Positions 26,916 through 36,713 of a DNA stretch of 64,000 bases are shown in pieces. The stretch spans positions 620,001 to 684,000 of the forward strand of contig NZ_SWBQ01000002.1 in assembly GCF_005116445.1 (NCBI RefSeq). The letters are read 5' to 3'. The notes beneath the pieces are model-generated. The model saw only the letters and a list, made by a program, of their open reading frames with translations. It had not been told where the DNA came from and did not search any database. Position 1 is the first letter of the stretch. Every line of letters starts with the position of its first letter. The position numbers were made by a program, and so were the translations under genes. This DNA is from Pedobacter frigoris (GTDB lineage Bacteria; Bacteroidota; Bacteroidia; Sphingobacteriales; Sphingobacteriaceae).

Positions 26916-28370
26916 TTAGTTAATCGCATCTGTTTTTGGAACCGGGATCAAATAGTTAAGTGTCGCAGCCGCTGGTGCAAACAAGAAACTTGCCTTTGGT
27001 GCATTTACCCTTTTATAAGCAAAGAAAGATTGCCCCTCTGCGTAAAATTCTTTTCTAAACTCCTTCATAATCTCCAAAGCACGCAATGTAGGGTCTGTAG
27101 GAAGAGTAGTGGCCGGTATATTCCTCGATGTTCTGAAAGTAGCCCAATATGCCTGTCCTTCAGCCTGTGGTGCTGCCTCTGCTGCGATCAGGTACATCTC
27201 ACTGATTCTGATCATCGGGATCTGTTTAAAGTCAAGAGCAAGGCTTGCCGGTTTTTCCGCGACCTTATATTTTTTTGGAATGTAACATTTAGCCTGGTTG
27301 GAAAGGGTAATTAGCTCCCAAAGATTCGCCTCACGGATATCGGTTCCTGTATTGCCATAGAGCTGGGTTGTGATGGTTGTCGCCGCTGTACCTTTCTTTA
27401 AAGCGCCCCCACCGTAGTAAGTTGTATATTTAGTATACATGCTAAAATCATATAAACCAAAAATATGCTCAGGAGTCAGCACATAATCCAGTGCTGTCAT
27501 ATCGGCTGCGGTACCGAGTCTGAATTTCGCGCTTCCATCTGCGTTTTTAGCATCAATCAGCAACTTAGCACACTCATATGCTTTATCCTTGTCATTAAAC
27601 CATAGATAAGCTCTGGCCTGAATTCCTTTTACTGCATAGTAATTTAACCTTAAATAACGATAGGCCATATAGGTATCAGCCGGATTAAACACCGATGTCT
27701 GAGATGGTGACTTAAGCTGAGCTAGACTGTACTGTGTGATCGGATCTATGTCTTTCACCAATGCTTCGGCTTCAGTCAGGTCTTTAAACAAAGCTTCCTT
27801 AAATTGATCGTATGTAAGTTTTGGATTTGGTGTGGTCGATAACCTGGTTACATATGGAAGCATATTGGTGCTTCCAGGTGCACCTGGAAGAGGGCCATAT
27901 AAACGCAAAACGTCGAAATGGCAATAGGCACGCATAGCCAGACATTCTGATTTGATGGTCTCATACATTCCCGAAGTAGTAAACACGTCTTTTTTCGCGT
28001 CAATTTGAGCTAAAATGGCATTTAGACTGGCAATAACCGCGTACTGATTTGCGTAAATACCTTCCAAAGCCCCCTCAACTCCTGCGTCCGCATAGTTAAA
28101 CAGACCTATTCTTTGTTCCGTACTGTTACTGGTCACATCCCAGCTTGAAGTAAGCTGTTCCAATGTCGTCTGGGTCATGGCAGCGCCATATAACCCGGTT
28201 CCTTTCATTTGGATATACGCTCCTGTTAGTGCATCTTTAAAACCTCCTTCTGTACTAAAAAGCACATTTTGAGGCATTTGTGTTTTAGGAACAACCGTCA
28301 GGAATTTCTTGCAGGAAATCAGGGACAGTGTGCTAAACAAAGCAAGTGCGATAAAACTTATTTTTTTCAT
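26916..28370 (-). CDS. SusD/RagB-family outer-membrane nutrient-binding lipoprotein
   Basis: 484 residues; lipoprotein signal LISCKKFL directly followed by LTVVPKTQ, the typical SusD start. Alpha-helical, TPR-like SusD fold: the N-terminal SusD-like part (about 25-230) and the C-terminal SusD part with the pattern IRISEMYLIAAEAAPQ and EFRKEFYAEGQSFFAYKR. It forms the lid on the SusC transporter. The gene starts 12 bases after the SusC gene ends. Confidence 0.94.
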   Translation of the reverse strand: MKKISFIALALFSTLSLISCKKFLTVVPKTQMPQNVLFSTEGGFKDALTGAYIQMKGTGLYGAAMTQTTLEQLTSSWDVTSNSTEQRIGLFNYADAGVEGALEGIYANQYAVIASLNAILAQIDAKKDVFTTSGMYETIKSECLAMRAYCHFDVLRLYGPLPGAPGSTNMLPYVTRLSTTPNPKLTYDQFKEALFKDLTEAEALVKDIDPITQYSLAQLKSPSQTSVFNPADTYMAYRYLRLNYYAVKGIQARAYLWFNDKDKAYECAKLLIDAKNADGSAKFRLGTAADMTALDYVLTPEHIFGLYDFSMYTKYTTYYGGGALKKGTAATTITTQLYGNTGTDIREANLWELITLSNQAKCYIPKKYKVAEKPASLALDFKQIPMIRISEMYLIAAEAAPQAEGQAYWATFRTSRNIPATTLPTDPTLRALEIMKEFRKEFYAEGQSFFAYKRVNAPKASFLFAPAAATLNYLIPVPKTDAIN

Positions 28371-28381
28371 TTCTATATAGT

Positions 28382-31300
28382 TTAGAAGGTTGCATTAATG
28401 CTAAAAGAAAACTGTCTTGAGAAAGGATAGGAAGTTCCTCTTTCTCTTCTTACGGTTGATAAATACATTGGTTCAGCCATATTTGCCGTAAAGTTTAATG
28501 CCTCCAGCTTCAGTTTCTGCAATATATTTTTAGACCTCAGGTCATACTGGAAATTGATGTTACTGCATACCAGGGTATTTTCATCCTGAACAAAACGTGA
28601 CGTTTTGTAAGTAGGAGTGGTTACCAGCAAGCCTTTAAATGCTGCAATATCTCCTGCTTGCTGCCAGCGGCTGTCATAAACACGTGAATCCACGTTATAT
28701 TTATAGCTGCTTGATTCAACTTTACTGATTAAGGTACTGTTGTACTGCTGACTACCCATTGTATATCTGAACGCAGCGTTAACAGAGAAATCTTTATACC
28801 TCACCATAGTACTGATATTTCCGAAAATTGTAGGATCGGTAGAACCTACCGCCACAACGTCACTTGCTTTCCAGGTGTAAGTAGGCTGGCCATCTTTGCC
28901 CAGGTACAATTCCTTTCCTGTACTTGGATCAATTCCTAAAGAAGGAACTACCCAGATGTCATTACTTGAATAGCCCTCGATATATAAACGGCCAGGATCT
29001 CCGGTACCATTTAAAGTAACAGCCTGTGCGTCTTTCAACGCTTTAGAAGTTTCTACAACTTTATTTTTGTTGTGCATTAAGGCTCCTGAAATGCTCCAGG
29101 TAAAGCCTTTAGGGTTCATCATTAAAAATCCTGTTGCTTTGATCTCGTATCCTCTGTTTCTTAATTTACCTACGTTTTCAATATAAGTTGAAAAACCATT
29201 GGAAACAGGAAGGTTAATTGAAGAAATCAGACCATTAGTGGTTTCCTGATAAATATCTGCTGTAACTTTCAAATACCTGTTCAGGAATTCAGCATCCATA
29301 CCCAGATTGTATTTCATCGCCTGCTGCCATTTCAGGTTTTCGTTACCCAGGGCCATCAGGTCTGCACCCATCCAGCTGAAATAACGGTCATTCATATAAT
29401 ACTGATAAGTTGACAATGCCTGGTAAGCAGCAAAATTTTGCGAACCGGTAATACCCATGGAACCACGTATTTTCAGACGGTTGACATATTTATTGTCCTG
29501 AAGAAATTCTTCGCTATGTAAATTCCAACCTAAACCTGTAGACCAGAACGGCGCAAATCTTCTATTCGAACCGAACTGCGAAGATCCGTCAAACCTGACT
29601 GATCCGTCAATGAAATAACGGTTTGCATAACTATAGTTTACGTTACCTGTAAAACCAACAGATCTTACCAGGCTTTCAGTACCAGATGGCTTCCCGTCTT
29701 TAGCATATTGTAATGCCATAGAAGGGAAGTCAAAACTTGCATTAGGGAAACCTTCAGCTAAAAATGAATTAGAAGAGAGCTTGTCCTGACGCACGTTATA
29801 ATCCATCCCTGCAAATAAAATATGCTTTCCTGCAATAGTTTTGGAATAAGAAAGATTTAAAGACCCATCGTATTGAAGGGAGTTCGTGATACCATATGCG
29901 TAATCCCCTTTTCTGAACACATCCTGATCTATATAATTAGCAAAAGCTGTATGATCGGCAGGTCTGAATTTATCATCCTGAACGGTTCCTTTTGTAATAC
30001 CGAACTGCCCTCTTAATACCATCTCAGGTAGAATGTTCCACTCTACTGAAGAGTTATTGGTGAGTACCGCATTTGCCTTCGTTTCAAATGTCTTCAGTGT
30101 TGCATTGTATAAAGGATTTGCAGGCAAAGTATTCCAGAAGTTGGTATAGTCAAAATTTCCCGGGTTACCCACCACTTTTAAAGCCTTGCCTTTGTCATCA
30201 TATGCCCTCCAATAAGGGTTCATTTGTGTATAACTACTAAATGTTCCATAAGGAGATTCTGTTGATTTACTTTGCTGAACCTGCAGGTTATTTCTAAACC
30301 TAACATTTTTATAGGTGTAGGCCAGCGTAATGTTACCATTAAAAGTATTACGGGATGAACCTTTCATTACACCTGCTATATTGTTGATCTGAGCTGATGC
30401 CGAATAACGGAATGCCTGATCTCCACCTTCCAGACGAAGGTTATGACGCTGACCAAGACTGGATCTTAAAGGCAATGCCATCCAATCCGTTTCAACACCG
30501 CTGTTAACCTCATTTAAGATGAAATTATAATATCTTTTTAAAGGAAGATCGGTTTCTGCTCTCGCGTTATTATAATAACCTGCTTTTAATTCAAGATCAA
30601 GTTTTTCTCTTGCTTTTAATAAGCTATAATCGGTTAGGTCAGGTGCTTCAAAGTTAAAGTTGGCACCGTAGCTTAAACGTAATTTACCCATTTTTGGTGA
30701 CTTGGTTACAATAACAATAACGCCATTTGAACCTCTGGAACCATACATAGCAGTTGCTGCAGCGTCTTTTAACATGGTAATGGATTCCACCTCATTTTCG
30801 TTGATATCCAGCATTTTTTGAAGTGACGACTGGAAACCGTCTAAAATGATCAATGGTGTATTTAACCCTACACGGGTTTGGTCCTGAAGTTCTCCAACGT
30901 TAGGAAGACTGGAGTTACCACGAATCTGGATTTCAGGCAAACGGTTTGGATCTGATCCAAACGCATTACTTTCAATAATGTTGAAAGAAGGATCTATATT
31001 TCTTAAAGATGTAATTAGATTTCTGTTACCGAATTCTGCCAGTTCCTTCGCAGTTACTGTAGTCGATGCTCCGGTAAAACTTTTATCAGACTTTTTAAAC
31101 AATCCCGTATTGATGATCTCAACACCTTTTAGCTGGCTCTCAGCTATACTCATTTTGATCGTAAGAGGTCCCTGGTTGCCTTTTAATTTAATCTCCTGTG
31201 GTTCATAACCGACATAATTAATCAAAAGTACGTCATCTTCTGAATTAACAACAATTCTGAAGCTTCCATCAGCAGCACTTGCAATAGCCCTTCCATTGGT

Positions 31301-31759
31301 ACCTTTAATTCTAATAGATGCTCCGGGAATTGGTTTTCCATTTTCATCTACAATTTTACCAGTGATCACTATTGCGGTGTTAGCCATAGACACTACCTGC
31401 TCTGGAGCATATTGTACTACAATTGTTTTTTGCTCTATTCTATAGGTTAATGGCTGGTTCTTAAAACAAAGATCAAGCACTTCCTTTACAGAAGCATCAT
31501 TTACGTTCAAAGTAACCGGATTAGCTTTAGCTAACATGCCGGCGTTGTAAAAGAAATCGTAGCCTGTCTGTTTTCTGATTTTTTGTATAATCTGCTCTAA
31601 TGGAGCTGCCTTTTCCTTGAGCGTAATTTGGGCAAAGCCAGTAGCACTAACTTGCAGAATTACTGTGGTTAATATTATAAAAGTCAGTTTCAATTTTAAT
31701 AATATCTTGGCATAAGCATTGCCTGTTAAGCATCGCTTAAATGTCATGTAAAAATTCAT
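28382..31759 (-). CDS. SusC/RagA TonB-linked outer-membrane transporter with STN signalling domain
   Basis: About 1125 residues from the ATG at 31759. A signal segment (about 18-42) is followed by an STN (secretin/TonB N-terminal) domain (about 46-118), a carboxypeptidase-regulatory-like domain (about 131-206, GKIVDENGKPIPGASIRIKG), a TonB plug with the SusC signature LKDAAATAMYGSRGSNGVI, and a long beta-barrel ending in Phe (SINATF). The STN domain is the partner of FecR-type anti-sigma factors, and FecR and ECF sigma genes lie directly upstream, so substrate-induced expression is inferred. Substrate is not evident: no glycoside hydrolase is nearby. An upstream in-frame start at 31789 is less likely. 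Confidence 0.94.
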   Translation of the reverse strand: MNFYMTFKRCLTGNAYAKILLKLKLTFIILTTVILQVSATGFAQITLKEKAAPLEQIIQKIRKQTGYDFFYNAGMLAKANPVTLNVNDASVKEVLDLCFKNQPLTYRIEQKTIVVQYAPEQVVSMANTAIVITGKIVDENGKPIPGASIRIKGTNGRAIASAADGSFRIVVNSEDDVLLINYVGYEPQEIKLKGNQGPLTIKMSIAESQLKGVEIINTGLFKKSDKSFTGASTTVTAKELAEFGNRNLITSLRNIDPSFNIIESNAFGSDPNRLPEIQIRGNSSLPNVGELQDQTRVGLNTPLIILDGFQSSLQKMLDINENEVESITMLKDAAATAMYGSRGSNGVIVIVTKSPKMGKLRLSYGANFNFEAPDLTDYSLLKAREKLDLELKAGYYNNARAETDLPLKRYYNFILNEVNSGVETDWMALPLRSSLGQRHNLRLEGGDQAFRYSASAQINNIAGVMKGSSRNTFNGNITLAYTYKNVRFRNNLQVQQSKSTESPYGTFSSYTQMNPYWRAYDDKGKALKVVGNPGNFDYTNFWNTLPANPLYNATLKTFETKANAVLTNNSSVEWNILPEMVLRGQFGITKGTVQDDKFRPADHTAFANYIDQDVFRKGDYAYGITNSLQYDGSLNLSYSKTIAGKHILFAGMDYNVRQDKLSSNSFLAEGFPNASFDFPSMALQYAKDGKPSGTESLVRSVGFTGNVNYSYANRYFIDGSVRFDGSSQFGSNRRFAPFWSTGLGWNLHSEEFLQDNKYVNRLKIRGSMGITGSQNFAAYQALSTYQYYMNDRYFSWMGADLMALGNENLKWQQAMKYNLGMDAEFLNRYLKVTADIYQETTNGLISSINLPVSNGFSTYIENVGKLRNRGYEIKATGFLMMNPKGFTWSISGALMHNKNKVVETSKALKDAQAVTLNGTGDPGRLYIEGYSSNDIWVVPSLGIDPSTGKELYLGKDGQPTYTWKASDVVAVGSTDPTIFGNISTMVRYKDFSVNAAFRYTMGSQQYNSTLISKVESSSYKYNVDSRVYDSRWQQAGDIAAFKGLLVTTPTYKTSRFVQDENTLVCSNINFQYDLRSKNILQKLKLEALNFTANMAEPMYLSTVRRERGTSYPFSRQFSFSINATF

Positions 31760-31920
31760 ACATTTGTTTTGTTTGGGTTTAGGATCCAATGTTTAGTAAA
31801 GTCGATTTATGAACAGCCTGTCCCGAACAACTACTCTTTAGGAGTAAAACATATTCAGGGGCGTCGCAACCGCTCCTGGATTTTTTTTGTTCCGGATTAC
31901 TGTTTTGAGAAAGTAAAAGT

Positions 31921-33048
31921 TTATGGCATTACAGTAATCCTCCTTCCTTCGAATTTAAAGTGAACCGTTTCCGTTAAGTCCATTATTTTAAGTACATCTT
32001 TAATATTTCTTTGTCTTGAAATCGTACCCGCGAATTCCATTTTAGCTAGTTCAGGCGGACAAACAACATCTACATCATACCATCTTGAAATCTTACGCAT
32101 GATGCTTCCGAGATTTTCATTGTTAAATACAAAAGTGTTTGTAGTCCAGGCCACAATATCATCTGTATTCACCTCATCCACTTTGATATTACTTTTGCCT
32201 GCAATCGCCTGTTCACCTCGCTTGATGACCACTGAAGAACCTCTGTCTACGCTAACTTTTACTTTGCCTTCAAGCAAAGTTGTTTTGATATTTTCCTCAT
32301 CATCATATGCATTGACATTAAAGTGAGTCCCCAATACTTCGATAGTCTGATGATCTGAAACAACTTTAAATGGCATATTTTTATTATGAGCTACTTCGAA
32401 ATAAGCTTCTCCCTTAAGTTCCACCTTACGTTCGTTTGCAACAAATGCGGTAGGGTATCTTAATGAAGATTCTGCATTCAATATAATCTTGGTTCCATCA
32501 GGAAGGTTAACTTCATATCTTCCACCACGAGGTGTGCTGATTGTATTATATCCAATAGATCTTCCATTTTGTACATCCGATTTATTCACATGATAAACCA
32601 ACTGACCATCCTTGGTCTTACTAATGGTTACCCCTGATTGATTGGCCAGACTCCCTTCTTTTACATCGGTAAGCGAAATTTTAGACCCATCAGCAAGCGT
32701 AAGCACAGCCTTATTTCCACCAGGCAAAATCTCAACCAACTCTGCAGACTTTTTTACAACCTCCGCTTCCTTAGTATTTTGGAAAAAGAACAATCCGGCG
32801 GCAACAATTATAATGGCCGAAGCAGCAGCAGCCATCATAGGCCAAAGCCTTACCGTTTTCTTATGTTGGTGAACAGGCAAGAATGCCCAAACTTTATTTC
32901 TTGCAACATCTAATGCTTCGGGGGTAAGCTCAGATAGGGGCGCCTCATTATAATTTACATACCAGCTTTCAATTATAGCCAATTCAGCCTCAGTGCAATT
33001 ACCCTGACGGTATTTTAATAATAATTGTGCAGCATCTTTGTTTTTCAT
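31921..33048 (-). CDS. FecR-family anti-sigma factor
   Basis: 375 residues: cytoplasmic anti-sigma segment (about 1-68), one membrane helix (about 69-89), a periplasmic FecR domain with YNTISTPRGGRYEVNLPDGT and GEAYFEVAHNKNMPFKV, and a C-terminal DUF4974/STN-like domain (about 305-375) with NIKDVLKIMDLTETVHFKFE. It relays occupancy of the SusC transporter to the ECF sigma factor. Placed between the sigma gene and susC, the classical order. Confidence 0.94.
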   Translation of the reverse strand: MKNKDAAQLLLKYRQGNCTEAELAIIESWYVNYNEAPLSELTPEALDVARNKVWAFLPVHQHKKTVRLWPMMAAAASAIIIVAAGLFFFQNTKEAEVVKKSAELVEILPGGNKAVLTLADGSKISLTDVKEGSLANQSGVTISKTKDGQLVYHVNKSDVQNGRSIGYNTISTPRGGRYEVNLPDGTKIILNAESSLRYPTAFVANERKVELKGEAYFEVAHNKNMPFKVVSDHQTIEVLGTHFNVNAYDDEENIKTTLLEGKVKVSVDRGSSVVIKRGEQAIAGKSNIKVDEVNTDDIVAWTTNTFVFNNENLGSIMRKISRWYDVDVVCPPELAKMEFAGTISRQRNIKDVLKIMDLTETVHFKFEGRRITVMP

Positions 33049-33233
33049 CAGTTTTTTAACTGTTTGTAGTTTTTATATATACTTAGTATAGGCTCCCCCT
33101 ACTATACATGTATAAGCGATAAATAAGTTAGTTTATAAAAGACATCTCCCTTTAGAGAGACCCCCTTTAAACTATAGACGGGAAGTGGGGTATGTATGGA
33201 GTAGAAAGAATTAATAAAAATTTAAAATAAATT

Positions 33234-33800
33234 TTATAAGCCAATGAAAAGCATCAATCCAAGCTTCACACGCAATATTTTCAAAGCATTATTAACCTGT
33301 TTTCTGACAGTCTGTTCAGACAGATTCAATTGTTCTGCAATTTGCTTATGGCTTAGCTGGTGTCTTCTGCTCAATTCAAAAACCTCGCGCATTTTTGGGG
33401 GCAGATCGGCAATTCCCTTATCTATCAGCTCAACCAATTGTCTTTCTCTCACCCTATGATCAGTAATACAGTCTCCTTCGTCCAAAAAACCCTGAAGGGA
33501 ACTCACATACTTTGATTCGACTTCCTGATGAGAAATTACATCAAGAATCTTATTTCGAACTGCAGTGGCCAGATATGCCGACAAATTAGTTTTAATAAAA
33601 AAATCTCTTCTCTTATTCCAAATGTGAGCAAACAGTTCATGAATGACATCCTGTGCTTCATCTTTATCCTGCAAACGATTGTAGGCATGGACATATAGAA
33701 CATCAAAATAGCGATTATAAATAACGGTAAAAGCAGAGGCATCATCCTTTCTTAACAAGTCTGTTAATTCAAAATCAGAAAGTGAACTATAAGTCAACAT
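33234..33800 (-). CDS. ECF RNA polymerase sigma factor (sigma-70 family, FecI-like)
   Basis: 188 residues from the ATG at 33800; a GTG at 33809 would add three. Region 2 (FTVIYNRYFDVLYVHAYNRLQDKDEAQDVIHELFAHIW) and region 4 (MREVFELSRRHQLSHKQIAEQLNLSEQTVRKQVNNALKILR) are complete. It belongs to the Bacteroidota ECF type paired with FecR and SusC. It is predicted to be held by the FecR protein and to drive susCD expression. Has a good promoter at 33918-33948. Confidence 0.94.
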   Translation of the reverse strand: MLTYSSLSDFELTDLLRKDDASAFTVIYNRYFDVLYVHAYNRLQDKDEAQDVIHELFAHIWNKRRDFFIKTNLSAYLATAVRNKILDVISHQEVESKYVSSLQGFLDEGDCITDHRVRERQLVELIDKGIADLPPKMREVFELSRRHQLSHKQIAEQLNLSEQTVRKQVNNALKILRVKLGLMLFIGL

Positions 33801-33917
33801 TGCCCCCACAATTAAATTGAACTTTAAAAAATATTTAGATCAAATGTCAAAAAACTGATGATTTAGGAGAGTATTGCTGCTGATTTTCCTTTATCAAATA
33901 AATAACACTATGACTAT

Positions 33918-33948
33918 CAAAGATAACACTAAATAGATAAATAATCAA
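33918..33948 (-). promoter_or_regulatory. Promoter for the ECF sigma gene (TTG - 20 - TATCTTTG)
   Basis: On the minus strand TTG (33946-33948), a 20-base spacer and TATCTTTG (33918-33925) match the housekeeping Bacteroidota promoter. The leader would be about 110 bases. Confidence 0.6.
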
Positions 33949-34275
33949 ATTGTAAGTATCTTTGTAAGATGTCAGGAATAGAACTAATCCTTAATTATCA
34001 AACAGTTACACCAATGAAGTAACAAATAAGTAACAATAGACTCTCATATAGACCACGTTGAATGGCTTACCAGATAATCATGAGGATGGGGTTTTACTGA
34101 AAATGTGAAGAGTTTATTTAAATTAAGTTTTTTCAAACGGTTCGTTTTTGAGAATTTAACTAAACATTTCTACAACTGCTGAATTGACACCAAAATAGTT
34201 AATAAGAACCAGATCAATTTCGTATCATCTGATATTATATTAAAGGCAGTTTACACAATCAGGTAAATTTCCTCA

Positions 34276-34312
34276 ATAAGGAATAAATTCGTACAACTAA
34301 TTTATTCCTTAT
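34276..34312 (-). terminator. Inverted repeat, possible terminator of the pst-phoU operon
   Basis: 14-bp perfect arms (ATAAGGAATAAATT and its complement) around a 9-base loop, 93 bases after the phoU stop. The stem is AT-rich, so termination strength is uncertain. Confidence 0.45.
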
Positions 34313-34404
34313 GAATTTATTATTTGAAGGCCAATTTCTCCTTTCGAGAGTTGCTGAGTCATTATTTAGCGCAGCCATAGATAAATAAGGGGTGGTTTTG
34401 GGCC

Positions 34405-35058
34405 TTACTTATGTTTTAGTACTTTGGCCTCCAGATAAAAGATGATCTCTTCCGCTATATTTTTCCCCTGGTCACCAACTCTCTCCAGCCTACGTATAAT
34501 GGAGAGTACGTTCAGTGCCTGCTCGGTTTTATCCAGATGATCTTTGATGTATATCGTAATGAATTGATGGGCGTCGGCATTGATTTCATCCAGTAGTTCA
34601 TCTTTCTTGAAAATAGTTCTGGCCAGTTTTGTATCCTCTTTGTCAAAAGCAGTAAGCGCATCATTAACGATAAGGATGGCCGCTTCAAACATCAGCTGAA
34701 ACCTAGTACATTCCAGTAAAACTTGATCAAAGGGTTCCTTTTCGCTGGTAATTAATTTACTGATCCCCTCAGCGATATCACCAATGCGCTCCAAGTTGCT
34801 GTTGATCTTTAAGGTAGCAAGCACCATACGAAGATCTACAGCTACCGGATTAAAAAGTGCAAATATGTTTTCACAGTCCCGGTCAATTTTCAGCTCATAA
34901 GCGTTCACCCGTTTTTCATTTGAAACAACTTCCCTGGTAAGGTCTTTATCGAATGTTTTAAGGGAAATCAATGATTTATCCAGCTGCTCGATGACCAATT
35001 CCCACATTTCTATGATATCCGTTTTTAATAATTTCAATTCTGACTGTAAGTGTGTCAT
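34405..35058 (-). CDS. phoU: Phosphate signalling regulator PhoU
   Basis: 217 residues forming two PhoU three-helix bundles. The metal-binding-type patterns are visible: EKRVNAYELKIDRDCENIFALF in the first and ELLDEINADAHQFITIYI in the second, plus LRMVLATLKINSNLERIGDIAEGI and RRLERVGDQGKNIAEEIIFY (family motifs with E-R-I/V-G-D). It modulates Pst transport and Pho signalling. Last gene of the pst operon, 18 bases after pstB. No PhoR/PhoB pair is in the window. Confidence 0.95.
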   Translation of the reverse strand: MTHLQSELKLLKTDIIEMWELVIEQLDKSLISLKTFDKDLTREVVSNEKRVNAYELKIDRDCENIFALFNPVAVDLRMVLATLKINSNLERIGDIAEGISKLITSEKEPFDQVLLECTRFQLMFEAAILIVNDALTAFDKEDTKLARTIFKKDELLDEINADAHQFITIYIKDHLDKTEQALNVLSIIRRLERVGDQGKNIAEEIIFYLEAKVLKHK

Positions 35059-35076
35059 ATCATTTTGTTTTTATGG

Positions 35077-35874
35077 CTATCCGAATCTGCCCGTAATGTA
35101 ATTTTGAGTAGCTTCTTTTGATGGGTTCGTAAAAATTTTATCTGTTTTGTCGAACTCTATCAGTTCTCCCAGATAAAAGAAGGCTGTTTTATCGCTCACC
35201 CGGGCAGCTTGTTGCATATTGTGCGTTACAATTACTATTGTAAACTGGTCTTTTAGCTGATAGATCAATTCTTCAATTTTTGCTGTTGAAATGGGATCAA
35301 GTGAAGATGCAGGTTCATCCATTAACAATACAGATGGTTTAACAGCTATGGCACGTGCGATACACAGTCGTTGCTGCTGTCCGCCTGATAGGGTTAGGGC
35401 AGATTTGTTGAGGTTGTCCTTTACCTCCTCCCATAGCGCTGCCTGCCTGAGCGCACTTTCCACAATTCCCTGTAAAACTGACTTTGAACTTTCTCCGTTG
35501 ATGCGAAGGCCGAAAGCGACATTCTCAAAAATAGATTTAGGAAAAGGATTTGGTTTTTGAAATACCATTCCGATTTTTTTCCGGTACTGATATACATCAA
35601 TCATATTTTTGTAGATATCTATATCATCTACCATAACACTGCCTGTTATGGTCACATTTTCAATCAGGTCGTTCATCCGGTTAAAGCATCGTAAAAAAGT
35701 AGACTTGCCACAACCAGAAGGGCCGATAAAGGCGGTAACCGTATTTGGCGCTATTTTAATGGAAATATCTTTCAGCGCCTGCTTGGTTCCATAGTACAAA
35801 TTAAGCCCTTCAACCCTTAACTTATAAATACCATAAGGGCTACCTTCTGTTATATAGCTGTCTTTTTGTACCAT
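35077..35874 (-). CDS. pstB: Phosphate ABC transporter ATP-binding protein
   Basis: 265 residues. Walker [10 protein letters not shown] (51-59), Q-loop [18 protein letters not shown] (PstB-specific), signature LSGGQQQRL (from 162), Walker [12 protein letters not shown] (183-193) and switch THNMQQA. It energises phosphate import with PstC/PstA. The start overlaps the 3' end of pstA by 25 bases, indicating translational coupling. Confidence 0.97.
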   Translation of the reverse strand: MVQKDSYITEGSPYGIYKLRVEGLNLYYGTKQALKDISIKIAPNTVTAFIGPSGCGKSTFLRCFNRMNDLIENVTITGSVMVDDIDIYKNMIDVYQYRKKIGMVFQKPNPFPKSIFENVAFGLRINGESSKSVLQGIVESALRQAALWEEVKDNLNKSALTLSGGQQQRLCIARAIAVKPSVLLMDEPASSLDPISTAKIEELIYQLKDQFTIVIVTHNMQQAARVSDKTAFFYLGELIEFDKTDKIFTNPSKEATQNYITGRFG

Positions 35875-36713
35875 CTGTTTCTTAAATAAATAGCTGTACC
35901 ATTAAGTATAAATGTAAACAATAACAAGACAATGATCCCAGCGGCTGCGTTGACCACGAAACCTTGTTGCGGACGTGATGTCCAGTTAAATATTTGAATG
36001 GGCAGAGAGGTGTATTGATCCATTGGCCCCTCTGGTACAAATGGAACATAAGCTAATGCACCAACGACAATCAAAGGAGCTGTTTCCCCTATTGCTCTGG
36101 AAGTAGAGAGGATAATGCCCGTAAGTATACCGCCAAAGGAAGCGGGCAGAACTACTCTGCGTACAGTTTGCCATTTGGTGGCACCAAGCCCGAATGAGGC
36201 CTCCCGTAAAGAATCAGGCACAGCTTTTATCGCTTCTCTTGTGGATACAATGATCACTGGCATAATTAAAAGTGCAAGTGTAAGTGCCCCGGAAAGGATG
36301 CTGTTGCCAAACCCCGCGGTCCTTACAAACAGCTGTAAGCCAAGAATCCCATAAATAACAGAAGGAACCCCGGCAAGGTTAGAAATGTTGATCTCTATAA
36401 ACTTTGCCAGTTTGTTCCGTTTGCCGTATTCCTGCAAGTAAATACCTGATAATATACCTATAGGTAAGGCAATAATTACAGTAAAAAATAAAAGTCCAAC
36501 CATTCCCGCAAGGGCCGTATAAATTCCTGATTCTTCAGGATGTCTGGAGGGGAGGTTGGTAAAAAAAGACCAGTTGATCCGTTGTATCCCCTTGATACCA
36601 ATATCAATCAACAGTACCAATAAGGTAAGCAGAACCAGGCCGGTGCATAATGCGGCAAATATTTTGAAAAGTTTGTCCTGGGATTTCGGACTAATTAAAT
36701 GTTTCCTATTCAT
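35850..36713 (-). CDS. pstA: Phosphate ABC transporter permease PstA
   Basis: 287 residues, six membrane helices with the inner-membrane binding-protein-dependent transport signature [33 protein letters not shown] (the EAA loop). Start overlaps pstC by 8 bases; end overlaps pstB by 25 bases. Together with PstC it forms the membrane channel. Confidence 0.95.
   Translation of the reverse strand: MNRKHLISPKSQDKLFKIFAALCTGLVLLTLLVLLIDIGIKGIQRINWSFFTNLPSRHPEESGIYTALAGMVGLLFFTVIIALPIGILSGIYLQEYGKRNKLAKFIEINISNLAGVPSVIYGILGLQLFVRTAGFGNSILSGALTLALLIMPVIIVSTREAIKAVPDSLREASFGLGATKWQTVRRVVLPASFGGILTGIILSTSRAIGETAPLIVVGALAYVPFVPEGPMDQYTSLPIQIFNWTSRPQQGFVVNAAAGIIVLLLFTFILNGTAIYLRNRWYKKTAI

Larger units (their letters stand above)
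33801..34404. other. 604-base gap between phoU and the sigma gene
   Basis: AT-rich, with no supportable gene on either strand. It contains the sigma-gene promoter (33918-33948), and a 14-bp inverted repeat (34276-34312) on the phoU side. The rest shows no repeat or RNA-like structure that I can defend. A 17-codon ATG frame at 33969 is too short to call. Confidence 0.7.

Noticed and set aside
24578..31759. Typical polysaccharide utilisation locus
   Set aside because: SusC and SusD are present, but no glycoside hydrolase, lyase, esterase or sulfatase was found between 19.8 and 33.8 kb.
33049..33233. Imperfect inverted repeat around AGTATAGG and CCTACTATAC upstream of FecR
   Set aside because: The arms do not pair correctly when written as reverse complements, so no hairpin is supported.
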